38,110 nucleotides of DNA from JBDRZD01 sp964623395 (GTDB taxonomy: Bacteria > Hydrothermota > Hydrothermia > Hydrothermales > Hydrothermaceae): contig CAZUSI010000003.1 in NCBI GenBank assembly GCA_964623395.1, positions 1 through 38,110 on the forward strand. Direction: 5' to 3'. The notes below the pieces were generated by a model. It was not told the origin of the DNA, did not search any database, and worked only from the letters and a program-made list of their open reading frames with translations. A program made the position numbers and the translations under genes. Shown piece after piece: positions 29,731-38,018 of this stretch. Positions within the stretch are counted from its first letter, which is position 1, and every line of letters begins with the position of its first letter.

Positions 29731-31930
29731 AAACCAAAACCTCGTACACAAGTCTTAAAGGATGATTTTTAAAATAAAATTCCCCATCCTCTTTAATTTC
29801 AATTTCTTCAGGCACCTGCAAAATAAGTCCCCTTTCCTTATCTATTTCATCAAGTAAATCAGTACCAATTACTCTTATCTTTATACCTTTTAAGGGAAAA
29901 TCAAAAAACCAGAATTCTTCAAGTGTATCCAAATAAAATTTAATTCTTTCAAAAATATCCTTTTCCTCACATTCAATATCCCAATCAGATGAATTTAATA
30001 AGAATGATAAAAAAGTTACTGAATCTATATATATTAAAGAATTAAGGGGATCCTTTCCCTGTGCAAGTAGATTTGCTATATTTATTGCAGGACCTGCTGC
30101 ATCTATATCACCAAAACTATTATAATTTATAAAAATATCTTTATCAGGTTTTCCACCTGCAATACCTATTCCTATCCTAAAAAGTGCTTTTAAAGGTGGA
30201 TAATTTTCAACAACATCTGGGAACCAATCTCTATATTTTGAATAATTATTTCTTATAAATTCAAGAGATTTCTTATACATATCCCTTGCACATAAAATTG
30301 CTTTTACAGGAACCTCCCCTGAAGGAAGAATTTCAATTTCCTTTTCAAAAAGTTTTGGAATCCTTAAATTTCTTCCTTTTGGAAGTGTTGCTTCTTCAAA
30401 GATATTTTCAAAAATTTCATTTGAATTTTTACAAAATAGGATTATACCGCCATCACCAAGATCCTTTAAGGGAAATCCTCCATATTTTTTAATTATTGAA
30501 AGCATCTCCTTATTAAATTCATTTTTTATATAAAATTCCTTCGCAGGGTCTTTTAATTTAAGTGACATAAATGTTGAACCTCTTATATCGTAAACAAGAA
30601 CACAAATAATTTCTTTAAATTTTTGATAAAGATTTTGTGGAATTTCAAAGGGCAATGAAAATTTTAAATTTTCTAAATCTTTTAAGATATAATACTCACC
30701 CTTTGGTAATTTCTGAAAAGCTATCCAATAAGAAATATCCTTTAAGTTTTCATCATTAACTTCATAAGGCACTATTTTTACAAATTTGGTTAAAAGAGAA
30801 ATAATAAGATTTGGTATAAGTAATTCTTCAAAGAAATAAGAAAGTTCTTTTTCAAATTCTACAAAATCCATTTCAAGTTTTATAAATCCTTTTTTTATAA
30901 AATCTTCAAGTAATTCATAATTCTTTTTTTCTTTTTTCTTATAAAGATAATATTCAAAAAATATACTTTCAAAATTTCTTTTAAATTTTATATCATCCTT
31001 TAAAATATTTTTTTTAACTTCTTCCCACTCTTTAATTAATATATAAAAAGAAGGTAAACCATAAGAAGGTTCTTTAAGGGCAATTTCTTTAAATTTTTCT
31101 TCATATTCTTTTTTAACTTTTTGAATAGCATTATAATCGCTTAAAATTATTCCAAAAGAACGAAGCCACTTTGCGCTTTTTTCTTTTATATAAGGCAAGA
31201 AAAGGTTTAATTTCTTCTTTGAAACTATCTCCTTTAATTCTTTTGAAAAATCTTCCAGTTCTATATTTAAACTTTCCCTTAAATCATCAATTAATTTTTT
31301 TTCCTGAATTTCTATATTTTTAAAAAATAAATCATTTTCTTTAGAAATTTTTATACTTTCGATATTTTTCTCAAATTTAATTCTATATTTTTCAGGAATT
31401 GTAAAACCGGTTAGATATTTTGAAATATTCTCTTTATCATTCATAATTATGTCTTTAAAATAAAAATCAACATAAAAAGTATGAAGTATCTTTAAGAGAT
31501 CTAAAAATTTTTCGGGAATTTTCTCTGGTAAATTTTCTGCATTTAGAAGGTAAGAAATAAATTCCTTTAAAGATTTATCTTTGAAAATTGAAAGAATTTT
31601 CTCTTTATACTTTTTTATATCCTCTTCTTTAAATTTTAAATTTTTCAATTTAATTAGAAATAAAAAATAAACAAATTTTTCTTCTTCACTGATTCTATCA
31701 CCTGAATTTATTAAATGTGTCAAAAAATCTTCAAAACTTTTTGATTCATAAGTTTCAATCACAAAAATCTTTGGTCTTTCATCACTTTCAAAAAAGAAAC
31801 TTTTATTCTTAATTTTTTCAGAAATATATTTTTTAAAGAAATTTAACTCTTCTTCATTCCATAAATTTTCAAAATTTTTTATCTTTAAAGAAAAGGGGAT
31901 TAAAGATTTTTCTAAGTAAGGGGTGAGCAA
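29717..31930 (-). CDS. large protein with degenerate class III nucleotide cyclase domain
   Basis: 737 residues. Residues 1-430 are helical and charged, without a domain I recognise. Residues about 435-640 resemble the class III adenylate/guanylate cyclase homology domain. The first metal Asp is Asp448 in VYDIRGST, Lys489 and the second metal Asp493 are in LKDLGDGG, and RIGIGIAGGKP follows. The VNxAxRL-like helix reads INIANLL, with Asn617 kept but the transition-state Arg replaced by Leu621. The metal and substrate residues suggest nucleotide binding, but the missing Arg makes catalysis doubtful unless another residue substitutes. The start is TTG at 31930, 2 bases after pilT, with no strong ribosome binding site. 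Residues 650-737 are a C-terminal beta-rich tail. Confidence 0.8.
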   Translation of the reverse strand: MLTPYLEKSLIPFSLKIKNFENLWNEEELNFFKKYISEKIKNKSFFFESDERPKIFVIETYESKSFEDFLTHLINSGDRISEEEKFVYFLFLIKLKNLKFKEEDIKKYKEKILSIFKDKSLKEFISYLLNAENLPEKIPEKFLDLLKILHTFYVDFYFKDIIMNDKENISKYLTGFTIPEKYRIKFEKNIESIKISKENDLFFKNIEIQEKKLIDDLRESLNIELEDFSKELKEIVSKKKLNLFLPYIKEKSAKWLRSFGIILSDYNAIQKVKKEYEEKFKEIALKEPSYGLPSFYILIKEWEEVKKNILKDDIKFKRNFESIFFEYYLYKKKEKKNYELLEDFIKKGFIKLEMDFVEFEKELSYFFEELLIPNLIISLLTKFVKIVPYEVNDENLKDISYWIAFQKLPKGEYYILKDLENLKFSLPFEIPQNLYQKFKEIICVLVYDIRGSTFMSLKLKDPAKEFYIKNEFNKEMLSIIKKYGGFPLKDLGDGGIILFCKNSNEIFENIFEEATLPKGRNLRIPKLFEKEIEILPSGEVPVKAILCARDMYKKSLEFIRNNYSKYRDWFPDVVENYPPLKALFRIGIGIAGGKPDKDIFINYNSFGDIDAAGPAINIANLLAQGKDPLNSLIYIDSVTFLSFLLNSSDWDIECEEKDIFERIKFYLDTLEEFWFFDFPLKGIKIRVIGTDLLDEIDKERGLILQVPEEIEIKEDGEFYFKNHPLRLVYEVLVYERK

Positions 31931-31932
31931 TT

Positions 31933-33009
31933 TTACTTCGTAATCGGTGTTTTTTCCCTTATCATCCTTTCAAGTTCATCAGGGTCTCTTGAAAAAGAAA
32001 GAGCAGTTTCAAGTGTTATTTTCCTTTGCATATATAATTTATAAAGGGATTGATTCATAGTTTGCATACCATATTTCTGCCCTGCCTGCATTAATGAATA
32101 GATCTGGTGAGTCTTATTGTCTCTTATCATTGCTCTAACAGCAGGAGTAGCAACAAGAACCTCACAGGCTAAAACTCTTCCTCCACCAATCTTTGGAAGA
32201 AGTGCCTGTGTAATAATTCCTAAAAGAACAAAGGAAAGCTGTGTTCTTACCTGTTGCTGTTGGTGAGGAGGAAAAACATCTATAATCCTGTTTATTGCTT
32301 CAACTGCTGAATTTGTATGAAGTGTAGCAAGGGTAAGATGGCCTGTTTCAGAAATTATAAGGGCTGATTCAATTGTTTCAAGATCCCTCATCTCACCTAT
32401 CATAACAACATCGGGATCCTGTCTCAAAGCATATTTTAAAGCCCTTGCAAAACTCTTTGTATCTGACTCAACTTGCCTTTGTGTTATATATGCCTTTTTA
32501 TTCGCAAATAGATATTCTATTGGATCCTCAATTGTTAAAATATGGCATCTTCTTTCATTGTTTATCTTTTCAATTATTGAAGCAAGTGTTGTAGATTTAC
32601 CATGACCTGTAGGACCTGTAACGAGGACAAGCCCTTTTGTTCTTGAAGCAAATTCTTCAACAACAGGAGGAAGACCAAGTTCTTCAAAATTCCTAATTTT
32701 ATAAGGAATTGTTCTTATTGCTATACTTATTGAGCCTCTCTGTTTATAAGCATTTGCCCTGAAACGAGAAAGACCTGTTATACCAAAAGAGAAATCAACC
32801 TCCCATTCCTCCTCAAGTTTTTTCTTCTGCTCATCTGTCATAACAGAATAAACAAGTTGCTGTGCTTCTTCTTTTGTAAGAACATCATAATTTGATGGAA
32901 CAAGCACACCATCTATTCTAAAAAGTGGAGGCGAACCTGCTGAAATATGAAGGTCAGTTGCCCCCCTATGAACCATCTCCTCTAATAACTGTTTCATTGT
33001 AACCGGCAT
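31933..33009 (-). CDS. pilT: type IV pilus retraction ATPase PilT
   Basis: 358 residues, the PilT length. It depolymerises pili, giving twitching motility and DNA uptake. Visible elements are the N-terminal DLHIxAGSPPLFRIDG, Walker A GPTGHGKSTT, the Asp box ILTIEDPIEY, Walker B with the PilT-type GEMRDLETIE, and the His box HLTLATLHT. It follows the second pilB gene by 19 bases with its own AAAGGAGG ribosome binding site. Confidence 0.97.
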   Translation of the reverse strand: MPVTMKQLLEEMVHRGATDLHISAGSPPLFRIDGVLVPSNYDVLTKEEAQQLVYSVMTDEQKKKLEEEWEVDFSFGITGLSRFRANAYKQRGSISIAIRTIPYKIRNFEELGLPPVVEEFASRTKGLVLVTGPTGHGKSTTLASIIEKINNERRCHILTIEDPIEYLFANKKAYITQRQVESDTKSFARALKYALRQDPDVVMIGEMRDLETIESALIISETGHLTLATLHTNSAVEAINRIIDVFPPHQQQQVRTQLSFVLLGIITQALLPKIGGGRVLACEVLVATPAVRAMIRDNKTHQIYSLMQAGQKYGMQTMNQSLYKLYMQRKITLETALSFSRDPDELERMIREKTPITK

Positions 33010-33028
33010 ATTAACCTCCTTTAAATTT

Positions 33029-34750
33029 TTAAAATTCTGTTGTTATCCTTAAAACCTCCTCAACAGTTGTTATACCTTTTTTAATTTTAATTATACCATC
33101 TTCTCTTAATGTATGCATACCTTCTTCTCTTGCCTTCTCTCTTATCTCATCTGAAGAAGCACCTCTTAAAATAAGTTCTCTTAAACTCGGTGTTATTGGC
33201 ATAACCTCAAATATGCCTATTCTTCCTTTATAACCTGTTCTTCCACATTCTTGGCATCCCCTTCCTTTATAAAATTTCATATCCTTTAGAAATTCATCAG
33301 AAACTCCAAGTTCCTTTATTATTTTTTCATCATAGGAGGTTTCTTCAATACAATTTTTACATATTTTTCTAACAAGTCTTTGGGCCTGAATCAAAATCAC
33401 ACCAGAAGCAATTAAATAAGGTTTTATTCCAAGGTCAACAAGTCTATCAATTGTTGTTGGTGCATCATTTGTGTGAATTGTTGAAAAAACTAAATGCCCT
33501 GTTAAAGCTGCTCTTATTGCAATCTCTGCTGTTTCATGGTCTCTTATCTCACCAACAAGTATTACATCAGGAGATTGTCTTAAAAATGCTCTTAATGCCT
33601 CTGCAAAATCAAGACCAGCTTCTCTATTTACCTGAACCTGATTTATTCCCTCAATATTATACTCAACAGGGTCCTCAACTGTAATTATCTGTTTATCAGG
33701 AGTATTTATTGTAGATAAAGCAGAATATAAAGTTGTTGTCTTACCACTACCTGTTGGTCCTGTAACAAGGATTATCCCATAAGGTGAACGGATTGCCTTT
33801 TCAAACTTTTTAAGGTCCTCTTCTTCAAAACCAAGTTTTGTTAAATCAAGTTGAAGTCCTGATTTATCAAGAATCCTCATAACAACCTTTTCCCCATAAA
33901 CAGTCGGAATAACTGAAACTCTAAAATCTATAATTCTATTATCAATTCTCATATTTATTCTTCCATCCTGTGGTTTCCTTCTTTCTGCAATATCCATCTC
34001 AGAAAGCAATTTTATTCTTGAAACAATACCTGCTTTCATATGATAAGGGAGATTCATTACCTCTCGTAATACCCCATCAATTCTATATCTTATTCTTAAT
34101 GTTCTTTCATAAGGCTCAATATGAATATCTGATGCTCTTAATTTTACCGCCTGAAATATTATATGATTAACAATTTTTGTAATAGTTGTATCTTCACCAA
34201 GTTTTTTAAGGTCCTCTATTTTTTCCTCTTCAATTTCACCTTCTATAAATTCAAAATCCTCAACCGCTACCTTCAATTCGTCTTTCTCCTCTTCTTTTTT
34301 AACCTCTTTAATTATTGTTTCCATTTGAGGATAAAATTTTCTCAAAGCCTCATTTAAAGCAGATTCAAGGGCAATAGCAGGAGATACTTCAAGTCCTGTA
34401 GAGAACCTAATTTCATCTATTGCTATAATATTTGTAGGGTCAACCATTGCAAGGAAAAGAACATTACCCTTTCTTGCAAGTGGTAAAACTTGATATCTAT
34501 AGGCAGTTTCAGGAGGAACAAGTGAAAGAACATCTTCAGGAATTGTTTTAAGTGTTGAAAGGTCAACAGGTGGAACACCGAGTTGTTTTGCCAAGAATTT
34601 AACAAGTGTTTTTTCATCAATCACACCCATTTCAACGAGGGTTGAGCCAAGCCTTTTACCAGTTTCCTTCTGCCTTTTTAAAGCTTCTTCAAGGTCCTTT
34701 TCCTTTATAAGTCCTGCCTTTAAAAGCATTTCACCAATTCTAAGTGCCAT
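33029..34750 (-). CDS. pilB: type IV pilus extension ATPase PilB, second copy, with MshEN c-di-GMP-binding N-terminus
   Basis: 573 residues of the GspE/PilB family, powering pilin polymerisation. The N-terminal domain (about 1-60) carries two 24-residue MshEN motifs with the second at RLGSTLVEMG (33-42), separated from the first by the 5-residue KETGK. The first motif has Ile in place of Leu (RIG). The ATPase domain has GPTGSGKTTT, EDPVEYN, GEIRDHETAEIA and the C-terminal tetra-Cys zinc motif (CKNC, then CQECGRTGYKGR). It starts 1 base after pilB1 ends and is a tandem paralog of it. Confidence 0.96.
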   Translation of the reverse strand: MALRIGEMLLKAGLIKEKDLEEALKRQKETGKRLGSTLVEMGVIDEKTLVKFLAKQLGVPPVDLSTLKTIPEDVLSLVPPETAYRYQVLPLARKGNVLFLAMVDPTNIIAIDEIRFSTGLEVSPAIALESALNEALRKFYPQMETIIKEVKKEEEKDELKVAVEDFEFIEGEIEEEKIEDLKKLGEDTTITKIVNHIIFQAVKLRASDIHIEPYERTLRIRYRIDGVLREVMNLPYHMKAGIVSRIKLLSEMDIAERRKPQDGRINMRIDNRIIDFRVSVIPTVYGEKVVMRILDKSGLQLDLTKLGFEEEDLKKFEKAIRSPYGIILVTGPTGSGKTTTLYSALSTINTPDKQIITVEDPVEYNIEGINQVQVNREAGLDFAEALRAFLRQSPDVILVGEIRDHETAEIAIRAALTGHLVFSTIHTNDAPTTIDRLVDLGIKPYLIASGVILIQAQRLVRKICKNCIEETSYDEKIIKELGVSDEFLKDMKFYKGRGCQECGRTGYKGRIGIFEVMPITPSLRELILRGASSDEIREKAREEGMHTLREDGIIKIKKGITTVEEVLRITTEF

Positions 34751-34751
34751 A

Positions 34752-36563
34752 TTACTCTATTTTTGTTTCTTTTATAACTTCTTCAACTGTTGTAATTCCT
34801 GCTTTTATTTTTCTTATCCCTGATTCCCTTAATGTTATCATACCTTCTTCTATTGCTGCCTTTTCAATCACATGTGTTGGAGCTTTTTCAAGGATTAATT
34901 CCCTTATCCTTTTTGTACAAGGTAAAACCTCAAAAAGAGCAATTCTTCCTTTATAACCTGTCCCATGGCATGCTTTACAACCTGTTCCCTTATAAAATGT
35001 CACACCCCTAAAAACTTCATCAGGATTTGGAGATAATTCATATAAAATTGATTTTTCTGGCTGATAAGGTGTTTTACATTTTTCACATATTTTTCTAACA
35101 AGTCTTTGAGAACTAACAACAAGAAGTGTTGAAGCAATTAAAAATGGTTCTATTTCCATATTTATAAGCCTTGTAATTGTTGCAGCAGCAGTATTTGTAT
35201 GAACAGTTGAAAGAACTAAGTGTCCTGTAAGTGAAGCCCTTATAGCAATCTCTGCAGTTTCAAAATCCCTTATTTCACCAACCATAATTATATCAGGGTC
35301 CTGTCTTAAAAATGCCCTTAATCCTGACGCAAAGGTCATCCCAACCTCTTCTTTTACTTGAACCTGATTTATTCCCATAAGTGTAAATTCAACAGGATCT
35401 TCAACTGTTGAAATATTAACTTCAACTGAATTAAGTTCTGTTAATGCAGCATAAAGTGTAGTTGTTTTACCACATCCTGTTGGTCCTGTAACAAGAATTA
35501 TACCATTTGGACTTCTTATTGCTTTTCTGAAAAATTCAAGTGACTCTGGTTCAAAACCAAGTAAATCAAGTTTTAAAGGAATTTGTGTCCTATCTAAAAC
35601 TCTTATCGCAACCTTTTCCCCAAAAACTGTTGGAATGGTTGCTACTCTTAAATCAACCATTCTATCCCCCATTCTTACCCTTATTCTTCCATCCTGTGGC
35701 TTCCTTTTCTCCTCCAATTTCATCTTAGCCATTATCTTAATTCTTGCAACCATTGGAGGAGCAAATTTTTTTGGTTTTCTGAAAATTTCATGTAAAACAC
35801 CATCTATCCTATATCTAACCCTAACATCATTTTCATAGGGTTCAATATGAATATCAGATGCATTTCTTGCAACAGCATCAGATATTATCATGTTGACAAG
35901 TTTAACAATTGGACCACTCTCAATTTCAGCAGTAATATCACTTATTTCTTCCTCTTTAACTTGTGGTCCTTCCTTAATGATTTCATAAGATTCTATTAAA
36001 GCCTTTATTTCTTCATCCTCTATTAAAGCAGAACTTAAACTACTTTCAGAACTTTTTGAAATATCACCTTTACCAATAACTTCAATTTCACCTTCCTCAT
36101 AAGTTTTTGCAAGTTCTCCAATAATATCTTCAATTCCATAATATTTTTTAATTGCTTCTCTTATATTATCCTCAATTGAAACAACAGGAATAATATCAAG
36201 TCCTGTTACAAACTTAACATCTTCTATTGCAAATTGGTCAAGGGGATTAACCATTGCAAGGATTAAATTTTTTCCCTTTCTTGCAACAGGAACAACAAGA
36301 TATCTTGCAACTAAATCCTTTGGAAGAAGTTTGATAATATCTTCACTTATATTTTCAAGTTCTTTTTTAGTAGCAACAGGAACATTAAATTGTTTTGAGA
36401 GAACCTTTAATATGTCCTTTTCCTTTACAAGACCAAGTTCAAGTAATACTGAACCCAATCTTTTACCATTTTTCTTTTGATATTCAAGTGCTTTTTGAAG
36501 GTCTTCTTCCTTTAAAAGACCTTCTTCAATAAGCATTTCCCCTAATCTTTTTATTTTTTTCAT
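34752..36563 (-). CDS. pilB: type IV pilus extension ATPase PilB, first copy, with MshEN c-di-GMP-binding N-terminus
   Basis: 603 residues, the first gene of the operon. The N-terminus has two textbook MshEN motifs: RLGEMLIEEGLLKEEDLQ and onward (6-29), and RLGSVLLELGLVKEKDIL and onward (35-58), joined by the 5-residue spacer KKNGK. The ATPase domain has GPTGCGKTTT, EDPVEF, GEIRDFETAEIA, HLVLSTVHT and the zinc Cys pairs CEKC and CKACHGTGYKGR. It is about 30 residues longer than the second copy, mainly from a linker around 165-205. The ATG lies 9 bases after a TATTAT -10, so the mRNA should be essentially leaderless. Confidence 0.96.
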   Translation of the reverse strand: MKKIKRLGEMLIEEGLLKEEDLQKALEYQKKNGKRLGSVLLELGLVKEKDILKVLSKQFNVPVATKKELENISEDIIKLLPKDLVARYLVVPVARKGKNLILAMVNPLDQFAIEDVKFVTGLDIIPVVSIEDNIREAIKKYYGIEDIIGELAKTYEEGEIEVIGKGDISKSSESSLSSALIEDEEIKALIESYEIIKEGPQVKEEEISDITAEIESGPIVKLVNMIISDAVARNASDIHIEPYENDVRVRYRIDGVLHEIFRKPKKFAPPMVARIKIMAKMKLEEKRKPQDGRIRVRMGDRMVDLRVATIPTVFGEKVAIRVLDRTQIPLKLDLLGFEPESLEFFRKAIRSPNGIILVTGPTGCGKTTTLYAALTELNSVEVNISTVEDPVEFTLMGINQVQVKEEVGMTFASGLRAFLRQDPDIIMVGEIRDFETAEIAIRASLTGHLVLSTVHTNTAAATITRLINMEIEPFLIASTLLVVSSQRLVRKICEKCKTPYQPEKSILYELSPNPDEVFRGVTFYKGTGCKACHGTGYKGRIALFEVLPCTKRIRELILEKAPTHVIEKAAIEEGMITLRESGIRKIKAGITTVEEVIKETKIE

Positions 36564-36572
36564 AAATTTTAA

Positions 36573-36601
36573 ATAATAAAGTATTTTAAAAAATTTGTCA
36601 A
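36573..36601 (-). promoter_or_regulatory. promoter of the pilB-pilB-pilT operon
   Basis: On the minus strand, a perfect TTGACA (36596-36601) and TATTAT (36573-36578) are 17 bases apart. The predicted start is near 36566, 2-3 bases from the pilB ATG at 36563, leaving no room for a Shine-Dalgarno sequence. Confidence 0.75.
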
Positions 36602-36611
36602 TAATCTTTTA

Positions 36612-37148
36612 TTAAAATTCATAATCAATTTTTCTTATTTTAAGTTTAATTTTTTCATCAAAATAGTTAAAATTTATCTCCTTAGGAAAATATTTTTCAA
36701 AATCCAAAAAATTTATACTCCCTTTTTCAAACAAAATTTTTTCTATTAAAAGTTCTTTATTAAAAACTATTATAAAATTCTCAATTTCAACTTCATAAAA
36801 TTTTTCACTCTCTTTTAAATTTAAAACCTTATATTTTTCAAAAAAAATTAAAGGATTAAAAAATAAATAAATTGCATCTTTTAAAAATTTATCATCAATA
36901 TCTTTTACAAAAAAAGGAGGAGAAAAAATTCTTATAAAAAAAGTATCTTTTTTAAAATTCAAAATAAAAAATCCCCTCATATAATTTGTTCCATAACTTT
37001 CAAAATCACCTTCTGCATAGATATATTTAATTTCCCTATTTTCATACTTATTCAAAATTATTTTTTTAAAATCATAAAAATTAATTTCCTTTTTATAAAC
37101 TCTTGCACATGAAAAAACTATTAAAAAAATTAAAAAAATTTTTCTCAT
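36612..37148 (-). CDS. probable lipoprotein of unknown function
   Basis: 178 residues. A short signal peptide ends in VFSC, giving a lipobox-type Cys14, so it is probably anchored to the outer or inner membrane after lipidation. The rest is a beta-rich, aromatic sequence (YAEGDFESYG, GFFILNFKKDTFFIRIFSPPFF, IVFNKELLIEKI) reminiscent of LolA-like or DUF4292-like lipoproteins, though I cannot assign the family. The ATG overlaps the pdxJ stop (ATGA), so the two genes are translationally coupled; no functional link is evident. Confidence 0.8.
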   Translation of the reverse strand: MRKIFLIFLIVFSCARVYKKEINFYDFKKIILNKYENREIKYIYAEGDFESYGTNYMRGFFILNFKKDTFFIRIFSPPFFVKDIDDKFLKDAIYLFFNPLIFFEKYKVLNLKESEKFYEVEIENFIIVFNKELLIEKILFEKGSINFLDFEKYFPKEINFNYFDEKIKLKIRKIDYEF

Positions 37149-37867
37149 TTTCTTTCAAGAATCCTTAAATATTCACTAACTGCTTTTGGGAGTCCAAAAA
37201 TAAGTGCATCAGAAATAAGTGCAAAACCTATTGAAACTTCTTCAATTTCTTCAATTTCAAGAATTCCATATAAATTTTTTCTTGAAAGGGCATGACCTGC
37301 TCTAACAATTAATCCCTTTTCCTTTGCAAATCTTGCTGCCTTTTTTAATCTCTCAATTTCCTTTTCCCTTCTTTTTCCTTTTGAAATTGCATAACTATTT
37401 GTATTAAGTTCAACAGCATCACAATTTGCTTCAAAACACTTTTCAATCTGTTCTATATCTGGTTCAACAAAAATGCTAACCTTTATTTTTTTTGATTTTA
37501 ATCTTTCAACTGCCTTTTTAACATTTTCAAAATTATTTATAACATCAAGTCCACCTTCTGTTGTAACTTCATTTTCCCTTTCAGGAACCAAAGTTACCCA
37601 ATCAGGTTTTATTTTTAATGCAAAATCTATCATTTCCTTTTCAAAACAAATTTCAATATTAAGTTCTCCCTTAATTATTTTTTTAAATTTCAAAATATCT
37701 TCCTCTTTTATATGTCTTCTATCAAGCCTTAAATGACATGTAATTCCAGAAGCACCATAATGTTCACAAATTATTGCAGCCACAGAAGGGTCAGGAAATT
37801 TTTCCTTTCTTGCTTCTCTTAAAGTTGCAATATGATCAACATTTACACTTAATTTTATAGGTTTCAT
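37145..37867 (-). CDS. pdxJ: pyridoxine 5'-phosphate synthase
   Basis: 240 residues, the family length. It joins deoxyxylulose 5-phosphate and 3-amino-2-oxopropyl phosphate to form vitamin B6 phosphate. Signatures: LSVNVDHIATLREAR at 6-20, DPSVAA, HLRLDRRHI, TLVPER, VSIFVEPD, VELNT, and RAGHALSRKN near the C-terminus. The predicted -10 (37874-37879) places the transcription start on or next to the A of the ATG at 37867, so the mRNA is probably leaderless. Confidence 0.97.
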   Translation of the reverse strand: MKPIKLSVNVDHIATLREARKEKFPDPSVAAIICEHYGASGITCHLRLDRRHIKEEDILKFKKIIKGELNIEICFEKEMIDFALKIKPDWVTLVPERENEVTTEGGLDVINNFENVKKAVERLKSKKIKVSIFVEPDIEQIEKCFEANCDAVELNTNSYAISKGKRREKEIERLKKAARFAKEKGLIVRAGHALSRKNLYGILEIEEIEEVSIGFALISDALIFGLPKAVSEYLRILERK

Positions 37868-37873
37868 ATTTTA

Positions 37874-37903
37874 ATTATAATTTTTTTGTTTGCAATTTTG
37901 CAA
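37874..37903 (-). promoter_or_regulatory. candidate promoter of pdxJ
   Basis: On the minus strand, TATAAT (37874-37879) lies 18 bases from TTGCAA (37898-37903), a weak -35 that is also one of the phased TTGCAA repeats. Seven bases beyond the -10 is the A of the pdxJ ATG. Confidence 0.42.
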
Positions 37904-37924
37904 TTGATATTTGCAGTTTTGCAA
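37890..37924. repeat. four phased TTGCAA-type repeats between pdxJ and the pilin gene
   Basis: TTGCAA occurs at 37890-37895, 37898-37903 and 37919-37924, with TTGCAG at 37911-37916. The units are spaced 8, 13 and 8 bases, so the pair repeats with a 21-base period, close to two helical turns. TTGCAA is itself palindromic. This fits a dimeric regulator binding one face of the helix; the regulator is unknown. Confidence 0.6.
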
Positions 37925-37930
37925 TTAAAA

Positions 37931-37958
37931 TCATTAAAATTTAATTGTAAATTAATGA
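37931..37958. repeat. AT-rich inverted repeat upstream of the pilin promoter
   Basis: Arms TCATTAA (37931-37937) and TTAATGA (37952-37958), with an inner partial match TTTA/TAAA. There is no T-run and low GC, so it is not a terminator. It could be a second operator for the pilin gene or a chance AT-rich palindrome. Confidence 0.4.
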
Positions 37959-37983
37959 TAAAATTTTTGGCATATTTTTTTCA

Positions 37984-37989
37984 TATAAT
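37984..37989 (+). promoter_or_regulatory. candidate -10 element of the pilin gene
   Basis: TATAAT lies 29 bases before the pilin ATG, but no good -35 is at 16-18 bases. The TTGGCA at 37967-37972 is too close (11 bases). Activator-dependent initiation is possible. The ribosome binding site AGGAGGTG lies at 38007-38014. Confidence 0.3.
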
Positions 37990-38018
37990 AAAGTAGAAAA
38001 AGTGAAAGGAGGTGAAAG

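Noticed and set aside
29731..29751. TTG start for the GGDEF protein
   Set aside because: The ATG at 29730 has GAGG at good spacing, while the TTG has no support and would enlarge the overlap.
37967..37990. Possible sigma-54 promoter (TGGCAT) before the pilin gene
   Set aside because: The required GC of the -12 element is not found at the correct distance; only the -24-like TGG is present.
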